Assembly (NCBI GenBank): GCA_000934455.1
Contig: KN883786.1
Coordinates: 1-28,752 of the forward strand
Source of the DNA: Apostichopus parvimensis
Lineage: Eukaryota > Echinodermata > Holothuroidea > Aspidochirotida > Stichopodidae
Length of the DNA: 28,752 nt
Direction: 5' to 3'
The position numbers and the translations under genes were made by a program. Numbering within the stretch: position 1 is the stretch's first letter; each line of letters starts with the position of its first letter. Shown piece by piece: positions 12,590 to 21,378 of the stretch. The notes beneath the pieces are model-generated. The model saw only the letters and a list, made by a program, of their open reading frames with translations. It ran no database searches and had not been told where the DNA came from.

Positions 12590-12956
12590 NNNNNNNNNNN
12601 NNNNNNNNNNNNNNNNNNNNNNNNNNNNNNNNNNNNNNNNNNNNNNNNNNNNNNNNNNNNNNNNNNNNNNNNNNNNNNNNNNNNNNNNNNNNNNNNNNNN
12701 NNNNNNNNNNNNNNNNNNNNNNNNNNNNNNNNNNNNNNNNNNNNNNNNNNNNNNNNNNNNNNNNNNNNNNNNNNNNNNNNNNNNNNNNNNNNNNNNNNNN
12801 NNNNNNNNNNNNNNNNNNNNNNNNNNNNNNNNNNNNNNNNNNNNNNNNNNNNNNNNNNNNNNNNNNNNNNNNNNNNNNNNNNNNNNNNNNNNNNNNNNNN
12901 NNNNNNNNNNNNNNNNNNNNNNNNNNNNNNNNNNNNNNNNNNNNNNNNNNNNNNNN
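12590..12956. other. assembly gap (367 N)
   Basis: A run of N inside unit II. The flanks continue the order seen in unit I (left edge equals about 7380, right edge equals about 7468). The true missing sequence may therefore be only about 90 bp if unit II has no insertion here, or the full length if it does. Confidence 0.99.
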
Positions 12957-13071
12957 ATATAAGGAAAGCAAAGTAAGTTTTTGAGAAAGAATCCTTTCCC
13001 CGACATCGAAACTTTAATTTATATTGTATTTGGAGATTCCATTACAATCAGCATTGTTCTGTACAAGGCGA

Positions 13072-13079
13072 TGACGTCA
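13072..13079. promoter_or_regulatory. palindromic CRE-like box TGACGTCA (unit II, second)
   Basis: It matches 7603-7610 in unit I, with the shared left flank TGTTCTGTACAAGG. Unit III has lost this block. Confidence 0.4.
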
Positions 13080-13783
13080 AGAAGACATTTATATGATACT
13101 TTACGCTAACCGATTGGCGTAGGTTAGAAATGTTCATGTAAGATGACTGTAGTAAGACCCTACATGATAAAATGGCATGTGAATGAAACATCCGATATGG
13201 ATAGATATGAAATGAGTGGTGAAGAAATACATAAACTTGTTTCATTAAGCTTTTGAATTGAAATGTGTTCATAAGTTAATAAGGCATGGAAAATATATCC
13301 CTGTGTAACCATGATAAGATAATGATGACATAATAACATTTGGTAACATCATTACAGGCGTTGAAGAAAAAAGCATTATTACATACAAGAAGCAATCAGT
13401 GGATGTATTTAATCATTGTGTGTTCGGTCGATAGACAAAGAACACTTACGCTCATGTGCCAATAAAGATGTTAACATACTCCCATGAAAAGCATATGTAA
13501 ATTTTGGGTTGCCTCCCAATAGATTACAAAAAAAGAAGAATACTCATACATAATTGTTCTACTCTTGGTGTACATATTGTCATCAAAATATGGAAAGACA
13601 TTACTGGAACTATGATAAATGATGCATACATGTGTGCGTTTAAGTAGAGTAAAAGTTAGGAGGATAACACAGTAACCTATCGATATACTTTGTAGTGCAC
13701 TGGTGTGCCAACAAAACAGATAACGTGCACTTAATATCAGTTCATCAATAAAAAAGCAAACATGATCTTTGGTACCACCCATT

Positions 13784-13856
13784 ATTATTATTATACATTC
13801 TATTACACATTCTATTACACAGGCTCTCTAGTGGATAAGGAGTTTGCTAACAGTTT
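13784..13856 (+). mobile_element. second fragment of the 10599 repeat family, opposite orientation
   Basis: It begins with TTA triplets and two perfect copies of a 12-mer (CATTCTATTACA at 13796-13807 and 13808-13819). AGGCTCTCTAGTGG...AGTTTGCTAACAGTT follows (13821-13855), an inverted match to 10601-10635. It replaces unit sequence seen at 8365-8605 in unit I. The matching 12-mer pattern is weakly visible next to the other fragment, so both come from one family. I see no coding sequence. Confidence 0.6.
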
Positions 13857-14870
13857 TATTTTATTTTCATGAATATATTTGATCAGTAACCAGTAAAGAT
13901 ATAGGGATAATTTTAATGAAGAGACGGAACAAGTTTTTGGTTTTATTTTATTATTTCATTGGCTGCGACCACAACTACGATATTTATATATTGATCGCGA
14001 GAAACTATGAGCTGCAAAGTTCTGTTATTATAGTACAGACATTTTAATCCAGAGGACTTTGGCTTGAATTCGAATTTAGCGAAGAAATATTAAGTTCTTT
14101 TCAAATGTACTATTTTTATATGATGCTTGAAAAATGTTAAACTGAAATAACAATATGACCATCATGTTAAAGTTGCGGACTAGACAGGAAGTGTATCTTA
14201 ACACACCGGCTAATGACAAACACGAATGGTTTAAGAAGAATACCACGCATGCATGTATACACATATTACTCGTGTAAACACTGCGCGGTATGTTGCATAT
14301 TCATTTTTTATAATGAAAAGTAAAAGTAGCAGAAGAAACGACGTTATCTGCTTGTAAATGTCGAGCTATTATATTTCATAATGTAAGGTTAAATTGTAAA
14401 CCCAATCTTTACTTTGTCAAGCAAACGAGTTACGTAACAGAAAAACGTTGATTGTTCTTACATCACAAGCAAGAAGACAAAGACAAATTAAGTAAGAATA
14501 AACTATTTTCACTATCTATAACTTGAGAACTGCATACTACTCGGTCACTTTACATGGTTCGACTCTGTAACTTTGGCGCCGAGTGCCAATCCTAACTTGC
14601 CTGGGCTCTATACCCAAATTAGAAACATAACATCGAACGCACGATGTCTAAGACCCTATGAGTGTGAGTATCTGTGTACCTAACAATCAGTTGTATAACA
14701 TAACTAAGAATTCCCATCTGCTTCACATCAAAATATGATAAAAAACAGTTAAGTGACAGGATCATCTAAATAAGCCGGCTAAAATTATTTGAATTCATGT
14801 ACCATACATACTTTATAGCAAACTTACTATATGCCGATTGCGTATATGCAGACTACAAGTAAATAAATGG

Positions 14871-15570
14871 CTTAGTTAAGTTTAGTAGAAAAAAGGGATC
14901 AGGCGGGACACTCAAGTCCCCATCAAGGACCTTATATGAGAGAAAACGGAAGACACAAACACTCAGACCCGATTACAATGCTTAAAGTGCTTGTCCAAAT
15001 CATTCTTAAACCCATTCACACTACTTGCAAGTACAACTTTCTCAGGCAAACCCTTCTACTCATTCACAGCCATTTTAGAAAAAAAGATATGTCGAATATT
15101 AATCCTACTTTGTGACTTTTGGAGTTTAAGACAATGACCTCAGGTACAACTACTATTGGCAAACATGAAAAAGTCGGTGAAAGATACATTTTCAAAACCA
15201 TACACAATCTTGAAAATCTTAATCAAGCTACTACGTAACCTCCTAAGATTCATCAGTTGTAACGGCCTATAATAAGAACTCTCTTTAAGGAACTAATCAT
15301 CCTAGTAGCCTTCATCTGGAACTTTTCGAATACTTCCTTATCCTTAGCAAAATCTGGGTTCTAAGTCTGCATCGCACACTCCAGATGAGGCCTAACCAAC
15401 TGCATATAAAGCCTAACTACTATGTCCTCTTTCAGAAAACTGAAGTTCTTCTTGATCATACCTAAAACCCTATTAACTCTTTTAGCAGCTTCGAGACAAT
15501 GTTTAGAAGGTTGCAGAGATGAGTCAATGTAGATACCTAGGTCTCTTTCAGCAAAGACCTCCTGTAACGG
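14871..15570 (-). mobile_element. 5'-truncated non-LTR retrotransposon (CR1/L2/Jockey-like LINE) insertion
   Basis: The limits come from alignment to unit I. There AAATGGTATATGC (around 9578-9590) is continuous; in unit II it is split into AAATGG (ends 14870) and TATATGC (starts 15571). The 700-bp insert reads on the minus strand as the end of a LINE open reading frame, followed by about 90 bp of 3' untranslated sequence (14871-14962). No clear target site duplication is visible beyond a shared GG. Because unit I has the empty site, the insertion came after the units split. The family assignment rests on the reverse-transcriptase tail alone. Confidence 0.85.
14963..15570 (-). pseudogene. LINE reverse transcriptase C-terminal remnant
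   Basis: On the minus strand the first part (15569 down to 15364) encodes ERDLGIYIDSSLQPSKHC, then ANRVLG-type residues (here VNRVLGMIKKNFSFL) and LVRPHLEC. These are hallmarks of the region just after the polymerase domain in CR1/L2/Jockey-class LINE proteins. The frame is broken by a TAG at 15361-15363 where family members normally have tryptophan. It continues as NPDFAKDKEVFEKFQMKAT, suffers a frameshift near 15270, and resumes as LRRLRSSLIKIFKIVYGF. Further stops lie in the remaining part. It ends with LPEKVVLASSVNGFKNDLDK and a natural stop at 14963-14965. The endonuclease domain and polymerase core (including the catalytic acidic motif) are absent through 5' truncation. It is not functional. 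Confidence 0.88.
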
Positions 15571-17056
15571 TATATGCAAATTACAAGTACATTTCCATAA
15601 AAGTCGCGGCTTAACTTCGCCAAATGCATTTGTCCGTTTGCTTTCATTTTGGGCGTCATTTTATTTTTTCACTTTCAAATCAAAATGAAAGCTTTTAAAT
15701 ATTTGATGAATGCACCCTTTTCTGATCCGTACTTTGAATTTGTTGTCTATTGTGAACAGCTTCCTTTGTACTTACTTTTGTTTTGCTAAAGTGTTTATCG
15801 ACGTTCCAAATAGATTTCTGATAACACGATAGATGAATAGCTAACCTGGGATTTCGAACATGCGTTTAGTTTTGTTTTAATGTATATAATTGCTGCTGAT
15901 ATGGCAGTTATAATGAAGTCTAGTAGATATTTGGAGTTGTATTAAACTCATATCATCCAAAATGTTGACCAGCTATTCATTTGGTGCATACATCGCCCTA
16001 TAATAGTATAAGTGTTGCTATGCAGTGCAAATGGTACATAAAACGGCGACATGTACCATACTTCAAGATTATAGCTAACAAGTGTCCTATGTACGTTTTA
16101 ATGACTAAAACAAATACTCCACAACAATGTCAGTAATTCCACAACGGAGGTATAGTTTGCTTCTCCAAATCATAATGCACGATAAAGTTACTGCAGTCGG
16201 TTGAAAAAAAATCCAATATGAACGATTAACATCTCGATTGAAACATTGTACGATCCTGGTCACATAGAATGAACGTTTTGGTGCAGGTTTTAATTTCATG
16301 TTAACATTTAAATAATGATTCACTGATTAAATGTGAGGAGGGGATGCCACCACACCAACCGTACTCTGGAAATGTTGATCTCGCCAACGCTTAACTTTGT
16401 TTGTTTTTAATATAATGATACACAGTATCGCCACCACACTCACGTATATGATCTAATTTTCGCGTTTTTTTTCAAACTCTGAAACAAAACTGAATAAATG
16501 ATGTGTATTATGCTACTTGGATCAAAACAAGTTTGTACGCTGTTGTAATGAAGGCAATCCGTTATTTCTGTCATGAAGTTCAGCAGTGACACTTGTTGCT
16601 TACGTGTAAGATGATATTTATCATACGTTTTGTGACTTTAATTTTTGTTATAACCGTTTGGAAACTTAGCATAATGTTATAATGACTCTATTACTAAATG
16701 TAGATTCCGTCGCCTTATTCTCATCTGGACTGTTTATACTTGTGTGTCGATTAAAAGACAACATTTTGCGATCACAAGGAGACAACATTACTACAACAAT
16801 CCCTGTTATCAGTATGACATACTCATTATATTGCTGACATCACTTAGACGTATCTACATTTCAAAGTTTAAGTAGGACATTGCTTGTGTGGAATAAACGC
16901 AAAGGTGAAACAAGACACTTGCGTAAGGAAAACACAGAAACGTTTGTACAGCAGACTTATTTCGATTGTGGTTCCTTAATATACAAATCAATGAAGAAAT
17001 AAATACAGAGAACACACTCAAAACCAAAAACAAATTATAATGTAGGAGTATATAAT

Positions 17057-17280
17057 CGTAGCTCAGTGGTTAACGCCGATGCCTTTCAATCATAAGGTCC
17101 CGAGTTTGAGTCACTCCCAGATTTAATGTATGTCGTCCACTTACAGAGTTGTTGACAATTCATAACCATGGGCGTTAAATATGAATCTAAGAGACTGATT
17201 CCGATCAGCTTCCGGCTTTGATTAGCCAATGATGGCTTCTTCGCGAGTTCGTTCTTGCAGGAGTATCTAAAATACATACA
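17057..17280 (+). mobile_element. tRNA-derived SINE with 7-bp target site duplication
   Basis: The 5' part carries an RNA polymerase III internal promoter: A box TAGCTCAGTGG at 17059-17069 and B box GAGTTTGAGTC at 17102-17112, 33 bp apart as in a tRNA gene. A roughly 165-bp non-tRNA body and an A-rich end (AAAATACATACA) follow. Perfect ATATAAT repeats flank it (17050-17056 and 17281-17287). Unit I holds the empty site: the sequence around 5351-5370 runs straight through. I do not recognise the family. The tRNA part has lost a good cloverleaf, so it is a SINE head and not a working tRNA. Confidence 0.85.
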
Positions 17281-17489
17281 ATATAATCAAGATAAAAATG
17301 GCTCATAGGATAAATAATATCCTCCGACTCTTGTGTTATTAGTAAGTCCAACAAATGCTTTTGACCACCGTTTTAAGGCATCATGACTAGCAGTGCTCTG
17401 AAACTCCTTAAGGGGAGATGTACTGGCAGTATGATTTTTTTTTTAAAATTAAAAGACTATCCATCACTAGATCTACACATACCAATTAT

Positions 17490-18457
17490 TTGGAATAAAG
17501 TGTAACTCTTGCAAAGTCAGTTACAGTCAAATCTCCTTCCAAACTTGTTGTTGGATTATTCCTCGATGTTGGATTTGCGTAACATCTGTTTGTTTCTGTA
17601 ATTTATTTCCATATATTTATATCTTATAATATATCACAACAATATGACAAAAAACAGACAAATATAAGTAAGATAGATAACGTGTCAGCCAACTGACAAT
17701 CGTTTGCTTTTTTTATTGTGCATATACTCAAAGTATATTCAAAAGGTTGCAGACATATTCATACAAACACATTATGTCATTGGACTCTCTAAGCCATGTC
17801 AACACGCAGTGTAGATACATTGAGGTATAACTTACACACGATAACAAGACGCGAGGTACACCACGTTGCATGGATACACATATTCAAATGACACCAATCA
17901 GTAAAACGCAACGAATGTGACCTGTACTGTTCTTTCTATTTTCAGAAAATGTCGCTATTTTACTAGTAAATGTATTGATTCCATATAAGATGACAATGGA
18001 CGACAAACTGAAATTCTGATAGTGAATTTAATTGAAATACTGCTGAAGGAAGACAATAACCCGAAGTCATTGAGATGGGAAATGAAATAATAAAAAAAAA
18101 ATCCCCTACTACTAAAATCATTTCCTTCCTTTATTTGCATTATTTTGCCGTTGAGTATCATCACCTAAGTATAAAATAAATTCAAAGCAAAACTTCTAAG
18201 CGAACAGTTATGGATGCAAGCAACAAACCAATCAAACGATCGTGAATGTATCGAGTTTTGTGTGTTAGGCTACCAGTGCACAGAAAATGCCCAAACATTA
18301 TACTAGGAGTATTTACTTCAAGCCATTCGCATAATAATTGTGTTGGTTTCCAATCAAATAAGTTCACCTGCATTGGTCTATGCTAACTTCTTCAACTGTA
18401 ACGTCATATTATTGTACAATCAGCAGAAGTTCCGCCGTAATATTATGCACACAGTTA
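17490..18457. other. unit III-specific non-coding segment
   Basis: It does not align with units I or II. A short word (GTTGTTGGATTAT.CCTC, about 17549) resembles 12129-12145, but nothing longer. AT-rich patches lie near 17610-17640. No gene, RNA or mobile element is recognised. Confidence 0.5.
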
Positions 18458-18726
18458 TGACGTCACGAGGCCACGTACCTGATCATTTATGCATGCAGTT
18501 ATAAATACAACTTGAATCAAGTTAATAAGAATAGGCTTCATATAGGGATAGTTTGTCACCCGTTTGCCTTACTTCTCCTAAAAACGTTAGAAATGTTGTA
18601 TTGTTTAAGACTCGCGCAAAAAGAAACGTGTAATGCCGGTAATTTGACCTAGTTTCGAATGAGGTGTAACAGAAGTGTTAAACACCACCGTCGATCCCAG
18701 AAAATACACACAGCTTGCTACCGTCG
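18458..18726 (+). promoter_or_regulatory. candidate promoter plus first exon (CRE, TATA box, splice donor)
   Basis: A perfect CRE-like TGACGTCA (18458-18465) is followed 34 bp later by TATAAATA (18500-18507). About 220 bp further on is a strong donor-like TCG|GTAAGTATA (cut after 18726). The spacing suits a TATA promoter with a start near 18530-18540 and a first exon of about 190 bases. The donor resembles those of the recurrent modules (CG|GTAAGTA), but this site has no GGCGCC box. No long open frame crosses the exon, so it would be untranslated or a non-coding RNA. Functional reading is inference. Confidence 0.35.
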
Positions 18727-19186
18727 GTAAGTATACACTAGTTTACAGTCAGTACATACAGCTGCGGTCAATACCCACAGCACAGTATACAAACGATGTA
18801 GCGATGGACATCTCAGGTCCAGCTTAAGATAACAATTAAGGTATCACGTTTCATTACTGTCTGCATTTTGTAGCGACACGAACAATACGTCACTTGCAAG
18901 CAACACAAAGCGGTTTGAGGCGAGTCTTCAATGCCTTTATATGACTGTAGGTAGTACGTTCATTATAACATCGTCAGACAAATAATACAAATATGAGATC
19001 AGATGTTAAACATTCACACAAGAATCAGTTTAATTAATTATAATATGTAATACATATAAATCTATTATTTAGTACTCGAAATGTGCGAGATCGCTTTTAA
19101 GACAAAATGCGGCACAGATGTGTCAATAACAAATGATAATTGACATTATCTATGTCAGATGTTACAATTCCTGTCACAGTGTACAG
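18727..19186. other. unit III-specific non-coding segment
   Basis: Unique AT-rich DNA between the candidate exon and the next module. I see no repeat or gene. Confidence 0.5.
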
Positions 19187-19343
19187 TTAATATGAACTCT
19201 TATATCACCCACAATGTATGAGGAAAGTGGGTTCCTCACAACGGAACGGCGCCAATTTAAAAAAGGGACTATTTTGAGTTTAGGTATTTGTTAATGTTGA
19301 TATTTATATATTATATTGTAGAGTATGTAGAATTATCTTTACC
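19187..19343 (+). promoter_or_regulatory. recurrent module, copy 4 (unit III-specific segment)
   Basis: TTAATATGAACTCT leads into ATCACCCACAATGTATG and GTTCCTCACAACGGAACGGCGCCAATTT (box at 19248-19257). The donor-like TTTACC|GTAAGTAGCC cuts after 19343, 95 bp from the box. The middle resembles the second block type (23405, 23573, 8341). The end resembles the donor-bearing type (5723, 11503, 20603), so this copy links the two. It lies in DNA not shared between units. Confidence 0.4.
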
Positions 19344-19910
19344 GTAAGTAGCCTGTATATTTTTTTGTGGTTTCTTGACCGCAGTTCCAAAGAATGATAT
19401 GCCGTGAATGATATACAATGCCGGACAATATTGTTATTGGTTTGATAAATTACTCCACTAACACTTGCTTCCTCATTTTAGTACAGTACCTTTCTAACAA
19501 TACCATTTTGGCAAGAAATTAATACCACAAGTTGTGTCACAATATTGACCAATCAGAAATATCCAGAATGACACACAATCGTTCGTTATAACTATTGCAA
19601 ACCGCATATAGTATTGAAACCAGTTAGGCGCAACAACATACTTTTTTTGTTTGAATCCAGTAACCATTCGTAAGAAAAACTACACAATTATGTTTCCAAA
19701 ACCTTGTCATTACAATAAATCCAATTACAATCGTTGAGTTTGGGCTTTGGTTACTCTTCAACATACTTAAGTGTTCGTCCGTTTGTTAGGATTATATATG
19801 AATTAAATAGTAGTAGAAAAGTATTTACAGAACAATCGTTTGGTGTTAATGCTCTTCACGTACTAAATAAATTTACTCATAATATTACTAAGAGAAAGAA
19901 AGAGCAAAAC

Positions 19911-20397
19911 ACAATAACTAACTCAAGATGTGTCTTTGCAGACACAGTTCCTTATTTTTGCATAGTAATCCTCAATGCGATGGTTGCTCAGTGTTGGTCT
20001 GTGATGTCATTGTGGCAATTGTTTCTGCAAGTACTTAAGTTTTCTGTTAAAAAAGATATTATATTGCTTTTTAATGGTGATTTATTTGAAACTTTTTTTC
20101 TGTATAACTCTTAATTGTTATACAAGCAACTATAAGGTGTAATTTCTCCAGGATATATATTTGTGTTACATTTAAAGAGGCATTTCTCTAAAGGTGATAC
20201 TTTTTTGTTGCGACTTGCTTGAATAACTCTTGCATAGAGTGTACAGTCATGGTGATAAGTGTGGTCACTTTCAAACCACTGCTTTGTTAAGGTTCTTTCG
20301 AGTGTAAGCCATCTTTTCTTTTACGACTGCATAGGTCTAATTTTTGGTTCCTTGCTTTAATTAGCAAAAGGAACCTATGTAGTCAAGTTGGCGTGTG
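19911..20397. other. segment present in unit III but absent from unit II, hairpins near both ends
   Basis: Unit II runs AGAGCAAAATGCCCACTCAC without a break (about 11288-11307). Unit III has about 487 extra bases between AGAGCAAAA and TGCCCACTCAC. Near the left end is a perfect 7-bp hairpin (TGTGTCT/AGACACA, 19929-19946). Near the right end is a hairpin GGTTCCTTGC/GCAAAAGGAACC (20346-20375), flanked by GACTGCATAGGT and ACCTATGTAGTC. I see no target site duplication and no known element, so a deletion in unit II is an equally good reading. Confidence 0.4.
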
Positions 20398-20602
20398 TGC
20401 CCACTCACAGCTTATCATTACTAAAGCTTTTGAAACTGGCTAGAAAGCTGGGTGCTTTTAGAAGGGATTAAAGTGAACAAAGGTTGATGAATTCTCATAA
20501 CCATTCAATATGTTTATGATCTCGTTAGAAAAAGCAGTAAAAAAATTGATCAAATACTGCAATATGATTACATATTCTTTATATTCATAAAATCTTGCTG
20601 CG

Positions 20603-20776
20603 AAAAGCAAACATGAACTTTGAAACTCATCAGATATGTAAACAATACTCAACTGAATACGGAACGGCGCCATTTACGTTAACATAGCAGACCTGTTCTA
20701 GACCTGTGATTCTATGCTTTTATTAATGATTTCATTTGTACATTTTTGGCGGATTACATCTAGACTACATTAAACG
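20603..20776 (+). promoter_or_regulatory. recurrent module, copy 5 (unit III)
   Basis: AAAGCAAACATGAACTTTG is followed by GGCGCCATTT at 20666-20675, then GCAGACCTGT. The donor-like AACG|GTAAGTACGACG cuts after 20776, 110 bp from the box. About 105 bp after the donor lies TATAAATACCGCAGT (near 20879), matching the same word after copy 2. Long runs are identical to copy 3, which fits recent common ancestry of units II and III here. Confidence 0.45.
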
Positions 20777-21370
20777 GTAAGTACGACGTTTCTACAGTCC
20801 TGCTAACTAAGGATTCCTTGCAATGAAGGGATTGTCGTAAATTGTTTCCAGTGCACTGATCGGTTATTGCTTCCATGTATAAATACCGCAGTAACATTTC
20901 ATATTATTTGTAATGCAGTATTATTCATAATTTTCTACTAAACGTGGATGTTGGAAAACCGTGTAAAAGCATACAGTTCCTGTTTTAGCCTATGTTAACT
21001 GGGTTAAAAAACGCGTGATTTATCTACCAATCAGAAAGAAGAAGTAAGAAAAGCAGCCTTTGCTTATCCTTATGACATTCCGCTTACAATGTTATAATAC
21101 ATTGGTCGTAGTTGTATTTCATATTTAGAGTGAAAGTAAGGCAAACACCAATAAGTATGACCTGTCATTTCTATGCAGTATCTGGTCTTCTTCAAACCTA
21201 AATTGACATTAAATTTCCATCAAAATGATATAATTATGTTGATAGTGTGAGGCTATGACTGTAAGAGTGAAATATTTTAATTCCCATTCTGCTTATAATA
21301 CCGCACTCCTACACATCCGCTTTTGACATATTGTGTTGTTGTCTTCCCTTCGGGTTTGTGGTAGTATATA

Positions 21371-21378
21371 TGACGTCA
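21371..21378. promoter_or_regulatory. palindromic CRE-like box TGACGTCA (unit III)
   Basis: The counterpart of 12273-12280, again preceded by TATA and followed by GTGTTATCATTGA. Confidence 0.4.

Larger units (their letters stand above)
10243..16476 (+). repeat. large tandem unit II (about 6.2 kb, with gap and LINE insertion)
   Basis: Second direct copy. It matches unit I from CTCTGAAACAAAACTGAA and shares with unit III the CCAAT block (10910-11345) and the module region (11345-12340). It lacks the segment corresponding to 6440-7160 of unit I. At 13784-13856 a foreign fragment replaces roughly 240 bp of the block seen at 8365-8605. It carries a 700-bp LINE insertion (14871-15570) and a 367-base run of N. 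By eye the 11345-11760 part is closest to unit III (near 90% identity). Confidence 0.85.

Noticed and set aside
12498..13006. Open frames across the run of N
   Set aside because: They are open only because N codons are not stops. The flanking parts encode nothing recognisable.
10599..13856. A composite DNA transposon bounded by the 35-bp inverted arms
   Set aside because: The DNA between the arms is ordinary unit II sequence shared with the other units. There are no matching target duplications, so two separate fragments of one family is simpler.
17057..17115. Functional tRNA gene at the head of the SINE
   Set aside because: A and B boxes are present but the acceptor stem does not pair. The sequence continues into a SINE body flanked by a target site duplication.
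19734..20114. 126-codon plus-strand frame in unit III
   Set aside because: It opens with a TTG and not ATG. The homologous unit II sequence has an early in-frame stop, and half of it lies in the unit III-only insertion. There is no motif or composition typical of a protein.
20458..20673. Minus-strand frame starting MAPF at the GGCGCC box, with a counterpart at 5525-5785
   Set aside because: Only about 14 codons match before a frame-shifting deletion, and the unit II copy stops after 28 codons. The start lies inside the conserved box, so similarity is explained by the DNA motif.
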